DNA from: Geomonas subterranea
GTDB taxonomy: Bacteria > Desulfobacterota > Desulfuromonadia > Geobacterales > Geobacteraceae
Assembly: GCF_019063845.1 (NCBI RefSeq)
Contig: NZ_CP077683.1
Coordinates: forward strand, 4,696,001 to 4,760,000
Reading direction: 5' to 3'
Length of the DNA stretch: 64,000 nucleotides
In this document: positions 50,813 to 59,915 of the stretch, one piece after another
How the letters are laid out: the number at the start of each line of letters is the position of its first letter
Numbering within the stretch: the first letter of the stretch is position 1
Translations under genes and position numbers: made by a program
The notes under the pieces: generated by a model
What the model saw: the letters and a program-made list of their open reading frames with translations, nothing else
Told to the model about the DNA's origin: nothing
Database searches by the model: none

Positions 50813-51439
50813 TTGGCTAGGTATACAGGGCCCTCATGCAGGCTGTGCAGGCGCGAAGGATCGGAACTTTTTCTTAAAGGCGAGCGTTGCTACACCGACA
50901 AATGCGCCATCAAGAGAAGGAGCTATCCGCCGGGACAGCACGGACAGGGTCGCATAAAAGTTTCTGATTACGGTGTTCAGCTGCGTGAAAAACAGAAGGT
51001 GCGTCGTATCTACGGCATCCTCGAGAACCAGTTCCGCGGGTACTTCGAGACCGCCGACCGGATGAAAGGTGTGACCGGCGAAAACCTCCTCTTCCTCCTG
51101 GAGAGAAGGCTCGACAACGTCGTCTACCGTCTCGGTTTCGCCACCTCGCGCGACGAGGCACGCCAGCTGGTGCGTCACAGCCACTTCACCCTCAACGGGC
51201 GTAAGGCGAACATCCCCTCCATCCAGGTGAAGGCGGGCGATGTGATCCAGCTGCGCGAGAAGAGCCGCAAGGTCGCTGTCATCACCGAGTCCCTCGAGGC
51301 CGTGGTACGCCGCGGTATCCCGCAGTGGCTCGAACTTGACAAAGATGCCTTCAAGGGCACCGTGAAGACCAGCCCGGTGCGTGAAGACATCACCATGCCG
51401 ATTCAGGAGCAGTTGATCGTCGAGCTCTACTCCAAGTAA
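50813..51439 (+). CDS. rpsD: 30S ribosomal protein S4 (zinc-ribbon type)
   Basis: A 208-residue S4, a primary 16S binder and the alpha-operon repressor in E. coli. The N-terminus has cysteines at 9, 12, 26 and 31, the zinc form known from Thermus and Bacillus-type S4. The S4 RNA-binding domain is [20 protein letters not shown] onward ([15 protein letters not shown]). The start is TTG with AGGAGG upstream. Confidence 0.97.
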   Translation: MARYTGPSCRLCRREGSELFLKGERCYTDKCAIKRRSYPPGQHGQGRIKVSDYGVQLREKQKVRRIYGILENQFRGYFETADRMKGVTGENLLFLLERRLDNVVYRLGFATSRDEARQLVRHSHFTLNGRKANIPSIQVKAGDVIQLREKSRKVAVITESLEAVVRRGIPQWLELDKDAFKGTVKTSPVREDITMPIQEQLIVELYSK

Positions 51440-51472
51440 AGGCTGACCAACAACCGATACAGGGGGATCTAA

Positions 51473-52492
51473 ATGTATAGAAATTGGCGCGATCTGATCA
51501 GGCCGAAGAAGCTTCAGGTTGAGACAGAATCGCTGACTAATACATACGGCAAGTTCTACGCCGAGCCTTTCGAAAGGGGGTTCGGTACCACCCTGGGAAC
51601 GGGGCTGCGTAGGGTCCTCATCTCCAGCCTGCAGGGGGCGGCCATCGTCTCCGTCAAGGCCAAGGGCGTGCTGCACGAATTCTCCGCTGTCCCGGGCGTC
51701 ACCGAGGACATGACGGATATCATCCTCAACCTGAAAGGGGTGCGCCTCAAGGTGCACGGCAACGAGTCCCGGATGATCCGGATCGTGCAGAAGGGTGAAG
51801 GGGTGGTCAAGGCGAAGGATATCATCACCGACAACAACGTCGAGATCCTGAACCCGGAACATCACATCGCAACCTGCTCCAAGGACGCCAACCTGGAGAT
51901 GGACCTCATGGTGAAAGTCGGCAAGGGTTACGTCCCGGCTGACCGCAACCGTGACGAGAAGGCACCGGTCGGGACCATCCCGATCGACGCGATCTTCTCC
52001 CCGATTCACAAGGTGAACTTCACCGTCACCAACGCTCGCGTAGGCCAGATCACCGACTACGACAAGCTTACTATCGAAGTCTGGACCGACGGCAGCGTGA
52101 AACCGCAGGACGCGGTGGCCTACGCTTCCAAGATCCTCAAGGACCAGCTCTCCATCTTCATCAACTTCGACGAGGACGTGGAGCCCCAGGAGGAGGCGGA
52201 GCCGGAAGAGGAGCGCGAGCGCTTCAACGAGAACCTCTACCGCTCGGTCGACGAGCTGGAGCTCTCGGTTCGCTCCGCCAACTGCCTGAAGAACGCCGGC
52301 ATCAAGCTTATCGGCGAGCTGGTTTCGAGGACCGAGGCAGAGATGCTGAAGACTCAGAACTTCGGCAGGAAATCGCTGAACGAAATCAAGGACATCCTGG
52401 TCGACATGGGCCTCACCCTCGGCATGAAACTGGAGAACTTCCCGGATCCCGAGATCATGAGGCGCCTGCGCGGCGAGCAGAAAGAAGAATAG
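51473..52492 (+). CDS. rpoA: DNA-directed RNA polymerase subunit alpha
   Basis: A 339-residue RpoA. The N-terminal assembly domain has [20 protein letters not shown]. An acidic linker ([12 protein letters not shown]) leads to the C-terminal DNA- and activator-binding domain ([20 protein letters not shown], then [18 protein letters not shown]). Confidence 0.98.
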   Translation: MYRNWRDLIRPKKLQVETESLTNTYGKFYAEPFERGFGTTLGTGLRRVLISSLQGAAIVSVKAKGVLHEFSAVPGVTEDMTDIILNLKGVRLKVHGNESRMIRIVQKGEGVVKAKDIITDNNVEILNPEHHIATCSKDANLEMDLMVKVGKGYVPADRNRDEKAPVGTIPIDAIFSPIHKVNFTVTNARVGQITDYDKLTIEVWTDGSVKPQDAVAYASKILKDQLSIFINFDEDVEPQEEAEPEEERERFNENLYRSVDELELSVRSANCLKNAGIKLIGELVSRTEAEMLKTQNFGRKSLNEIKDILVDMGLTLGMKLENFPDPEIMRRLRGEQKEE

Positions 52493-52534
52493 TCCATACG
52501 ACTTCATTTATAGATCGAAAGGAAGTGAAAAGAT

Positions 52535-53056
52535 ATGCGTCACAACAGCGCGGGTAGAAGATTAGGTAGGACCACAAGCCACAGGATCGCTATGTTCAGG
52601 AACATGGTGACATCCTTTCTCCAGCACGAAAAGATCACCACGACTGATGCCAAGGCAAAAGAGCTCCGCTCCATCGCCGAGAAGATGATTACCCTCGGCA
52701 AGAAGGGCGACCTCCACGCCACCAGGCAGGCAGCGGCCTACATCCGCGACAAGAAAGTCGTGACCAAGCTTTTCACCGAGATTGCACCGCGTTACGCAGA
52801 GCGTCCCGGCGGCTACACCAGGATCATCAAGCTCGGCATCCGCCCGGGCGACACCGCTCCGGTGTCCGTGATCGAGCTGGTGGAAGCTGAAATGACTCCG
52901 AAGAAAGCCGCCAAGCCGGCTGCCAAGGCTCCCAAAGCCAAGGCTCCCAAGGCTGCTCCGGCAGTCGAGGCGGCTCCGGTGGAAGAAGCTCCGGTGGCCG
53001 AGGCAGCACCGGCCGTCGAAGAGGCTCCGGTAGCTGAGGAGAAAACCGAGGCGTAA
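52535..53056 (+). CDS. rplQ: 50S ribosomal protein L17 with long Ala/Pro/Glu tail
   Basis: A 173-residue L17. The core ([60 protein letters not shown]) ends at about residue 118. A 50-residue extension follows, first lysine/alanine/proline-rich and then glutamate-rich, with repeated EEAPVAE-like units. Typical L17 is about 120 residues; alanine-rich extensions occur in some lineages. Last gene of the alpha operon. Confidence 0.96.
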   Translation: MRHNSAGRRLGRTTSHRIAMFRNMVTSFLQHEKITTTDAKAKELRSIAEKMITLGKKGDLHATRQAAAYIRDKKVVTKLFTEIAPRYAERPGGYTRIIKLGIRPGDTAPVSVIELVEAEMTPKKAAKPAAKAPKAKAPKAAPAVEAAPVEEAPVAEAAPAVEEAPVAEEKTEA

Positions 53057-53080
53057 GGCGTCCGGTTGCAAAGAGTAATG

Positions 53081-53111
53081 AAAGGGACACGGGAAACCGT
53101 GTCCCTTTTTT
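53081..53111 (+). terminator. strong intrinsic terminator of the alpha operon
   Basis: AAAGGGACACGG (53081-53092), GAAA loop and CCGTGTCCCTTT (53097-53108), leading into a T-run, 24 bases after the rplQ stop. Confidence 0.95.
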
Positions 53112-53237
53112 CGTTGGTGCCTCCCCGCGACAACTACCGTTGCCCTACGTCGCCTCCTTTCCCCGCCTCCAAGCCCCCGGTCCCGCCCGCCTTTCCCCTT
53201 TACATTAAAACCACCTCTCTGATAAGATGCGCTGCTC

Positions 53238-56200
53238 ATGAAAATCAAAAGACTCGAAATCCACGGATTCAAATCCTTTCAAGATAAGGCCGTTCTGGAC
53301 TTCAACCAGCCCATCACCGGCGTGGTCGGTCCCAACGGCTGCGGCAAGTCCAACGTCGTCGACGCGATCCGTTGGGTCATGGGGGAGCAGTCCGCCAAGA
53401 ACCTGCGCGGCAAGTCGATGGAAGACATCATCTTCAACGGCACCGAGTTCCGCAAACCGCTCGGCATGGCCGAGGTCTCCCTCTTCTTCTCCACCGAGGA
53501 CGGCCGCGTACCCGCAAAGTACCTCAATTTCTCGGAGATCCAGGTCACCCGCCGCCTCTACCGCGACGGCGAGAGCGATTACCTCTTGAACAAGACCCCC
53601 TGCCGCCTGCTCGACATCGCCGAGCTGTTCATGGATACCGGCATCGGCGCCAAGGCGTACTCGATCATCGAACAGGGCAAGATCGGCATGATCCTGCACG
53701 CCAAGCCCGAGGAGCGCCGCTTCCTGATCGAGGAGGCCGCAGGCGTCACCAAGTTCAAGGCGCGCAAGGTCGTCGCCATGAAGAAGATGGAGGCGACCCG
53801 CCAGAATCTCCTGCGCATCGGCGACATCATCTCCGAGATCAAGCGTCAGATGAACGGCCTGCAGCGCCAGGCCAAGAAGGCGGAGCGTTTCCGCGAGGTC
53901 AGGCAGGAGCTCAAGGAGATTGAACTCCTGTTCGCCGCCAAGGGGTACGCAGGGGTAGAGAAGGAGCGCAACGGGCTGGGGCGGGAGATCGCCGACCTCG
54001 AGTCGAAACTCGTGGACGTGACCGCCAAGCTCAACGATGCCGAACTCTCCGTCGAGGAGAAGCGGCTCTCCCTGTTGGAGACCGAACGGCAGCTGACCGC
54101 GGCCCAGGAGGAGATCTTCCGCTGGAAGAGCGAACTGCAGGGGGGAGAAAACCGCCTCGAATTCCAGCGCAAGGAGTTGGTGAACCTGGAGCGCCACGGC
54201 GCCCGCTTCGAAGAGGAACTCCAGGGACTGCGCGACCAGCTTGCCAGTTCCGAGAAGGAGATAGGGACCCTGCAGGCGCAGCGGGTCTCACTGCAGGAAG
54301 AACTGGTCCGTGAGAACGAGTCGCTCGAGTACCGGGAGTCCCTTCTCGAGGAGATGGCAGCCGGCGAGGCGGGTGTCACCCGGGAGCTCGACGAGACCCG
54401 GCGCGCCATGTTCGCCGCCCTCTCGGAGGGGGCGCAGGCCGCCAACCAGCACGCAGCCGCACACAAGCGCCTGGCCGCCCTCGCTGACCGCCTGCAGGCC
54501 AGCAAGCGGGAGCGCGTGCTGCTCGGGGAGCGGCTCTTCGAGGCCAACGCCAAGGTCGATGCCCTGAAGCAGGAGCGCGAGCAGCTTGCCCGGGACAAGG
54601 CGCTGGCGGACGAAGAATTGACCATGGCGGGTAGCCGGGAAGCCGAGCTGAAGCAGGCGCAGGAGGGGGGAGACAAACTGCTGCAGCAAAGCCGCGACCA
54701 GCTCTCCGCCGCCGCATCCCGTCTGAAATCGCTCCAGGAGTTGGAGGCACAGTTTGCCGGGTACGGCCAGGGGGTGCGCAACCTGCTCCTCGCCGAGCCC
54801 TTCAAGAACGCCTCACTCACCATGATCGCCGACGCGCTGGAGGTGGAGGAAGAATTCGAGGTGGCCCTCGAGGCTGTTCTCGGTGACCGCCTGCAGTATC
54901 TTCTGTGCGAATCCTCCGCCACCGCGCTGGACGCCGTTGCCCACCTCAAGGGGAGCTCTGGAGGTCGCTGCAGCTTCGTGACCGCGCCCCCCTGGCGTCA
55001 GCAAACCAGGGAGACACCGCCGGGCGCATCACCGCTTTGGGAGCGGGTCACCGTGCCCGCACAGCACGCGCCTCTGGTCGAGCCGCTTCTTACCGGCGCC
55101 TTCCTCGCTCGCGACCTCAGCCACGCCCTCGAGCTGGCCGCCTCCTTCCCGGCTTCGACCTTCGTCACCCTCGAAGGCGACCTGGCCCACGGCGGTGGCA
55201 TCGTCAACGGTGGCTCTCCCGAGCCGGCGCAGCAGGGGATCATCCACAAGAAGAGGGAGATCAAGGCCCTGGTCGCAGAAGTCGAGCGCCTCGAGGCCGA
55301 GGTGCAGGAGCTGGCTGCGGCGCGCGAAAAGAGGAGAGGGGAGATCGCCGAGGCCGAGGCGCATCGCGTTGAATTGCGCCAGACTCTGCATCGACTCGAT
55401 ATCAGGATCGTGAACGCGGAGAAGGACCTGCAGACCGCGCTGTCCGAGTGCCGCCGCATCGAGGAAACCGGCGCGGTGCGCGAGGCGGAGGAAGAGCAGT
55501 TGGCCGAGGAGCAGGCCCTCATCTCTGGAGAAATGGCTCAGGCCGATGCCAGGAGGACGCAGGCCGAGGAGCGCAAGGTGGCCCTGGAAAAGTCCGTCGA
55601 GGCTCTGCAGGGGCGCCTGGAGGGATCCCGCTTCGAGATGGAAGAGGCCCGCGAGATGGTGACCTCCATGAAGGTGCGTGTCGCCGCGCTCCGGGAGAAA
55701 GGGGACTCTACCGAGCGGGCGCTGCGCCGCGTCGAGGGCCTTTGTACCGACCTCGCCAACCGTATCGCCTCCCGCACCAGGGAGCTCGAAGGTTCGGGCG
55801 ACGAGCGTACCCGTCTCTTGGCCGCGATTGCGGAAGGGGAGGAGGCGCTGCGCGGCGTCGTCAAGCAGCAACTCGCCAGCGAGCAGGCGCTGCTGCAGGT
55901 GAAGGACCGGTACGAGGCCGAAGCCGCCAAGGTCCAGGAGGAAGAGGCGCTCCTGAAAGGGATGCGTGCCGATGCCGTCGCCGTGAGGGAGCAGCTGAAC
56001 GCAAAAAGTCTTCGGCTGACCGAGGTGAGCATGCGGCTCGCCCACCTGGAGGAAACCCTCAAGGAAAAGCACCGCATGGAGATCGCCGACGCGTTGCTCA
56101 ACTATTCCAAGGTGGAGTGGGACGAGGTTGAAAGCACCAAGCGCCAGGCTGAGCTGCAAAAGACCATCAATGAAATGGGTGAAGTGAACCTCATGGCCAT

Positions 56201-56771
56201 CGAGGAGTTCAAGGAGATGGAGGAACGTTTCTCCTTCCTCTCCAGTCAAAAGGACGATCTCGAGGAGTCGATGAACGCGTTGCAGAAGGCGATCCAGCGC
56301 ATCAACCGCACCACGAGGAAGCGGTTCCTGGAGACCTTCCAGATGGTGAACGAGAAGTTCCAGCAGATCTTCCCGAGGCTTTTTTGCGGCGGTCACGCCG
56401 AGCTGCGCCTGACCGACGAAGAGGATCTCCTCAATACCGGTCTGGAGATCGTAGTGCAACCTCCGGGCAAGAAGCTGCAGAACGTGTCGCTTCTGTCCGG
56501 TGGCGAGAAGGCGCTTACTGCAGTGGCGCTCATCTTCTCGATCTTTCTGATCAAGCCTTCGCCGTTCTGCCTGCTGGACGAGGTCGATGCGCCGCTCGAC
56601 GACGCCAATATCGGCCGGTTCAACGACATGGTGCGTGAGATGAGCGCCAACTCGCAGTTCATCATCATCACCCACAACCGTGCCACCATGGCCGTTGCCG
56701 ACACCCTGTATGGCGTCACCATGGAGGAGCCCGGCGTTTCCAGGCTGGTCTCGGTCCGCCTGAACCGCTAG
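53238..56771 (+). CDS. smc: chromosome segregation ATPase SMC
   Basis: A 1177-residue SMC that condenses and organises the chromosome. The N-terminal head has Walker A GPNGCGKS (31-38). Long coiled coils run either side of a hinge at about 500-660 (FAGYGQGVRNLLL and LEGDLAHGGGIVNGG are in this part). The C-terminal head has the ABC signature LLSGGEKAL, Walker B FCLLDEVDAPLDD and the TH of ITHNRATM. No scpA/scpB is in the window. Confidence 0.98.
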   Translation: MKIKRLEIHGFKSFQDKAVLDFNQPITGVVGPNGCGKSNVVDAIRWVMGEQSAKNLRGKSMEDIIFNGTEFRKPLGMAEVSLFFSTEDGRVPAKYLNFSEIQVTRRLYRDGESDYLLNKTPCRLLDIAELFMDTGIGAKAYSIIEQGKIGMILHAKPEERRFLIEEAAGVTKFKARKVVAMKKMEATRQNLLRIGDIISEIKRQMNGLQRQAKKAERFREVRQELKEIELLFAAKGYAGVEKERNGLGREIADLESKLVDVTAKLNDAELSVEEKRLSLLETERQLTAAQEEIFRWKSELQGGENRLEFQRKELVNLERHGARFEEELQGLRDQLASSEKEIGTLQAQRVSLQEELVRENESLEYRESLLEEMAAGEAGVTRELDETRRAMFAALSEGAQAANQHAAAHKRLAALADRLQASKRERVLLGERLFEANAKVDALKQEREQLARDKALADEELTMAGSREAELKQAQEGGDKLLQQSRDQLSAAASRLKSLQELEAQFAGYGQGVRNLLLAEPFKNASLTMIADALEVEEEFEVALEAVLGDRLQYLLCESSATALDAVAHLKGSSGGRCSFVTAPPWRQQTRETPPGASPLWERVTVPAQHAPLVEPLLTGAFLARDLSHALELAASFPASTFVTLEGDLAHGGGIVNGGSPEPAQQGIIHKKREIKALVAEVERLEAEVQELAAAREKRRGEIAEAEAHRVELRQTLHRLDIRIVNAEKDLQTALSECRRIEETGAVREAEEEQLAEEQALISGEMAQADARRTQAEERKVALEKSVEALQGRLEGSRFEMEEAREMVTSMKVRVAALREKGDSTERALRRVEGLCTDLANRIASRTRELEGSGDERTRLLAAIAEGEEALRGVVKQQLASEQALLQVKDRYEAEAAKVQEEEALLKGMRADAVAVREQLNAKSLRLTEVSMRLAHLEETLKEKHRMEIADALLNYSKVEWDEVESTKRQAELQKTINEMGEVNLMAIEEFKEMEERFSFLSSQKDDLEESMNALQKAIQRINRTTRKRFLETFQMVNEKFQQIFPRLFCGGHAELRLTDEEDLLNTGLEIVVQPPGKKLQNVSLLSGGEKALTAVALIFSIFLIKPSPFCLLDEVDAPLDDANIGRFNDMVREMSANSQFIIITHNRATMAVADTLYGVTMEEPGVSRLVSVRLNR

Positions 56772-56779
56772 GAAATGCT

Positions 56780-56814
56780 CCCCTCGCTCCCCGGGAGAGG
56801 GGCGGGGGTGAGGG
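56780..56814. repeat. GC-rich REP-like unit, third copy
   Basis: 35 bases just after the smc stop. It closely matches the reverse complement of the unit at 13735-13770, including the shared core GGGAGAGGGG. Possibly a 3' mRNA-end element. Confidence 0.6.
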
Positions 56815-56914
56815 CGTTGCCGTAATTTGCAATGCTGAAGCCGTGGGTGAGGGCGCCGCGCTGAGGACGCTGCCATCGCTTGCCCAGTTCAAATTTTCGC
56901 CGTAGGAGCTTGAC

Positions 56915-57274
56915 GTGCCCTTCAAGAGACTGTTGACTACACTGGTTGAATCCGTGCCCGGTGGCAATGGCGCCATCCTGGCTGATTGGGAAGGTGAGGC
57001 TGTCGAGCAGTTTTCCCATGGCGACCCTTTCGAGATGAAGGTGACGGCGGCCCATTGGGGGATCCTGCTCACCCAGCTCAAAGCGGTGCACGACAAGTTC
57101 ACCACCGGCGCCGTGCGGGAAACGGTGATCAGCACTGACGAGCAGTACGTCATCGTGGGGGCCGTCGGCGATGACTACGCACTGGTGATGACTTTGGACC
57201 GCAACGCCCTGCCGCTCCTGGCCCTGAAGAGGTTCCGGGACACCGCGCTGCTTTTGCATAAGGAGATTTATTAA
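56915..57274 (+). CDS. Roadblock/LC7-like small protein
   Basis: A 119-residue protein whose alternating pattern (LLTTLVESVPGGNGAILADW, then VISTDEQYVIVGAVGDDYAL and a final helix) fits the Roadblock/LC7 fold. Bacterial members such as MglB regulate small Ras-like GTPases. The start is GTG after TAGGAG. The stop codon shares one base with the ftsY ATG, so the two are coupled. A role in GTPase regulation is inferred from the fold only; no MglA-type GTPase is in the window. Confidence 0.65.
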   Translation: MPFKRLLTTLVESVPGGNGAILADWEGEAVEQFSHGDPFEMKVTAAHWGILLTQLKAVHDKFTTGAVRETVISTDEQYVIVGAVGDDYALVMTLDRNALPLLALKRFRDTALLLHKEIY

Positions 57275-58497
57275 TGGCCGAGGAAAACAAGGGATTTTTC
57301 AAAGGTCTTTTCAAAAAACTCGGCATCGCAGGCGCCGAGGAACCTGCCGGGACTGACCGCGAGCAATCGGCTGAAGAACTGGAGCAGCAGGAGGAACAGC
57401 AGCAGGGGGGCGCGGCCCCTCAGCATCCCCACGTTCCCGCCCCTGCGGCACAGGAGCAGGCTGCCCAGCCTGTCGCACCCCCGGTCTCCGTCCCCGAACC
57501 TGCCGCCCCGGCCCCGCGCCAGGTCTGGGTTGAGCCTGCCGCTCCGACACCCGCCCCGGTCTCGGAGCCTGTCGAGCAGGCGAAGCCGAGCTTCTTCGAC
57601 CGCCTCAAACGCAGTCTCAGCAAGACCCATGAAACCATTATTGGCCGGGTAGACACCCTGCTGCTGGGCAAGAAGCAGATCGACACCGACACCCTCGAGG
57701 AACTGGAGGAGATCCTGATCACCGCGGACCTGGGCGTGAAGACCACGGTCGACCTGGTCCGGACCCTGGAGCAGCGCCTAAAGCGCGACGAATTGCAGGA
57801 CGGGGCGGCGCTGAAGAGGGCTCTGAAGGAAGAGATCCAGCTGCGTCTTCTGGAGCATCACGCGCCACTTGTCGTGACCGACAAGAAGCCTTTCGTCATC
57901 ATGGTCATCGGCGTCAACGGCGTCGGCAAGACTACCACCATCGGCAAACTGGCCGCACGCTACATAGGTGAAGGGAAGAAGGTTCTGTTGGGCGCGGCTG
58001 ACACATTCCGTGCCGCAGCCGCTGAACAGCTGGAAACCTGGGCTAACCGCGTCGGCGCCGACATCGTGCGTCACAAGGAAGGGGCGGATCCCTCCGCGGT
58101 CGTCTTCGATGCCTGCAAGGCGGCCATCGCCCGCGGGACGGACGTATTGATCATCGACACCGCAGGCCGTATGCACACCAAGGTAAACCTGATGGAGGAG
58201 ATGAAGAAGATCCGCCGCGTATTGACGAGGGAAATCCCGGATGGCCCGCACGAAACACTCCTCGTCTTAGATGCGGCGACTGGGCAGAACGCCTTGTCCC
58301 AGGCGAAGCTCTTTAAGGAAGCGGCCGATGTCACCGGCGTGGTTCTCACCAAGTTGGACGGGAGCGCCAAGGGGGGGATTGTTGTGGCGGTAAGTCATGA
58401 ATACGCCCTCCCTGTCAGATTCATTGGCGTAGGTGAGTCCGTGGAAGACCTGCGGGCCTTTGATCCGGTCCAGTTTGTCGAGGCACTTTTCCAATGA
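57274..58497 (+). CDS. ftsY: signal recognition particle receptor FtsY
   Basis: A 407-residue SRP receptor. Residues 1-17 include a membrane-targeting amphipathic helix (KGFFKGLFKKLG), then an acidic/proline-rich linker to about 105. The four-helix N domain follows, and the GTPase G domain begins at GVNGVGKT (213-220), with DTFRAAAAEQL, DTAGRMHTK and TKLDGSAKGG. It delivers nascent membrane proteins to SecYEG. Confidence 0.97.
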   Translation: MAEENKGFFKGLFKKLGIAGAEEPAGTDREQSAEELEQQEEQQQGGAAPQHPHVPAPAAQEQAAQPVAPPVSVPEPAAPAPRQVWVEPAAPTPAPVSEPVEQAKPSFFDRLKRSLSKTHETIIGRVDTLLLGKKQIDTDTLEELEEILITADLGVKTTVDLVRTLEQRLKRDELQDGAALKRALKEEIQLRLLEHHAPLVVTDKKPFVIMVIGVNGVGKTTTIGKLAARYIGEGKKVLLGAADTFRAAAAEQLETWANRVGADIVRHKEGADPSAVVFDACKAAIARGTDVLIIDTAGRMHTKVNLMEEMKKIRRVLTREIPDGPHETLLVLDAATGQNALSQAKLFKEAADVTGVVLTKLDGSAKGGIVVAVSHEYALPVRFIGVGESVEDLRAFDPVQFVEALFQ

Positions 58498-58552
58498 TAG
58501 CCTTGACTTTTGCGTACTTATCGCATATGATTTTGCCGCAAAAGGTGAAATA

Positions 58553-58729
58553 ATGAGTGTCGAGCTGTTTAATGAGCTGGAGCGGCGGATAAATTCTCTA
58601 ATTAATGTTGTCGACGAGTTGAAGCTCGAGAACGGCAGGCTCAAGAGTGAGAACGATCGGCTCAACCAGGAACGTGCCGGCCTTAAGTCCCGGATCGACT
58701 CTATATTGAAAAAGTTGGAAGGGGTCTGA
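58553..58729 (+). CDS. zapB: ZapB-like cell division coiled-coil protein
   Basis: A 58-residue almost wholly coiled-coil protein (LFNELERRINSLINVVDELK, then LENGRLKSENDRLNQERAGL). Its place immediately before zapA supports a ZapB-type Z-ring role, although such short coiled coils have little diagnostic sequence. The ATG follows AAAGGTGAA. The frame is open upstream to 58433 within ftsY, which is ignored. Confidence 0.7.
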   Translation: MSVELFNELERRINSLINVVDELKLENGRLKSENDRLNQERAGLKSRIDSILKKLEGV

Positions 58730-58733
58730 CAGT

Positions 58734-59015
58734 TTGATCGCCACGCACAGCATCAGGGTCCTGGGGCGAGAGCTTCAGGTGAAGAGTGTTGCGACACCTG
58801 AGCATGTGGCGCAAGTCGAGGCTCTGGTCAACGAAAAGCTGGCGGAGGCGGAAGCCAAGGTCAGTGGTGGTGATACCCAACTGGTAGTGATTCTGGCGTT
58901 GATGAATTTGGCCGAAGCCTGTCTGGACGCCCGGAAGCAGTTGGTTGAAGAGCAGCGCACCTGCAGCGAGCGGGTCGCGGGGCTCATTGAACGGCTTGAC
59001 CGGCAGCAGTTTTAG
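58734..59015 (+). CDS. zapA: cell division protein ZapA
   Basis: A 93-residue ZapA-type protein that crosslinks FtsZ filaments. The N-terminal domain SIRVLGRELQVKSVATPEHV is typical, followed by a central VVILALMNLAEACLD helix and coiled coil. The start is TTG, four bases after zapB. The zapA-6S RNA-ygfA order agrees with that known in many proteobacteria. Confidence 0.9.
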   Translation: MIATHSIRVLGRELQVKSVATPEHVAQVEALVNEKLAEAEAKVSGGDTQLVVILALMNLAEACLDARKQLVEEQRTCSERVAGLIERLDRQQF

Positions 59016-59021
59016 AGTTTC

Positions 59022-59200
59022 AGGTCTCTTGCGGGAGATTCAACATATAGCTGATCGGTTGTACGGTTGCAAAGCTTTGCCAGAACCTGCGTGGAGAGGT
59101 GAATTCTCCGCGTTTGCTGATAGTAGCCTAAAGACGTTAAGCAGCATGTCCAGGGGTTAATGGCTGCATTTACATAAAGTTCAAATTTGGCGCTTCATTT
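59022..59200 (+). ncRNA. ssrS: 6S RNA candidate (ssrS)
   Basis: The 318-base zapA-ygfA gap is the classic site of 6S RNA, which binds sigma70 RNA polymerase in stationary phase. Short stretches resemble E. coli 6S: CTCCGCGTTTGCTGA beside CTCCGCGGTTGGTGA, AGCCTAAAGACG beside AGCCTTAAAACTG, and CAGGGGTTAATGGCTGC beside CAAGGGTTACAGCCTGC. Hairpins are seen at 59090-59117 and the palindrome GCAAAGCTTTGC. The ends are approximate; I could not build a convincing closing stem by eye. Confidence 0.7.
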
Positions 59201-59333
59201 GAACGCGGCCCACTCTATCAAAACCTGTCAACGCAACACCCGTCACACCCATCAGCACTCCCCCACCAGAGCACCTGTCTCGACGGGCGGCCCCTGCCGT
59301 CCACCTTCTGACAAAACACGGAACTAAAGCGTT
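59201..59333. other. gap between 6S candidate and ygfA
   Basis: About 130 bases rich in C, with no recognised element. A short GACGG/CCGTC stem is near 59286-59306. A small stem GTTCAAAT (59179-59186) / ATTTGAAC (59197-59204) straddles the left border. Confidence 0.4.
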
Positions 59334-59915
59334 ATGCCCAAGCGTGCCCATAGAGCCGCTACCCTTGCCCGGCGCCGCGAGCTGTCCAAGCCGCAGGTTG
59401 CGTCGTTAAGCTTGGCCCTGCAACAGCGTTTCCTCGATCTGCCCGAGTACCAGGCGGCCAGGACGCTGGTGCTGTATGCGCCGATCCACCACGAAGTGGA
59501 TACTGCAGCGGTGGCCGTCGCGGCCCTGGCGTCCGGCAAGACACTGCTCTACCCGGCCGTTGCGGGGCACGACTTGAAGTTTTGCCGGGTGGCTGCTCTC
59601 GCCGAGTTGGCCCCGGGCAAGTACGGCATACCCGAGCCCGAAGGCGAGGGGTGTGATCCGGCGGAGGCGGACCTCATCGTGGTCCCCGGAGTTGCTTTCG
59701 ACCTGTGCGGGCGCCGCATCGGTTACGGCAAGGGGTACTATGACCGGTCGCTGCACCGTCTGGAGGGAAGCGGGAAGCTGGTGGCGTTTTGCTACGACTT
59801 TCAACTGCTTCAGGAGATAGCCGGCGAACCGCACGATGTGACGATGGACTTGATCGTCACCGAGAGTCGGGTGGTTCGCGTTAATAAACATATATGTGAG
59901 GGGGAGCAACAGTGA
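59334..59915 (+). CDS. ygfA: 5-formyltetrahydrofolate cyclo-ligase
   Basis: A 193-residue enzyme that turns 5-formyl-THF into 5,10-methenyl-THF using ATP. The family motif [14 protein letters not shown] and the preceding [13 protein letters not shown] are present. The N-terminal basic region ([16 protein letters not shown]) is typical. A proper binding site is not evident. It overlaps rny by four bases (GTGA). Confidence 0.93.
   Translation: MPKRAHRAATLARRRELSKPQVASLSLALQQRFLDLPEYQAARTLVLYAPIHHEVDTAAVAVAALASGKTLLYPAVAGHDLKFCRVAALAELAPGKYGIPEPEGEGCDPAEADLIVVPGVAFDLCGRRIGYGKGYYDRSLHRLEGSGKLVAFCYDFQLLQEIAGEPHDVTMDLIVTESRVVRVNKHICEGEQQ

Noticed and set aside
53105..53237. Small gene between rplQ and smc
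   Set aside because: The open frame at 53066-53287 spans the terminator and the smc start and has no binding site.
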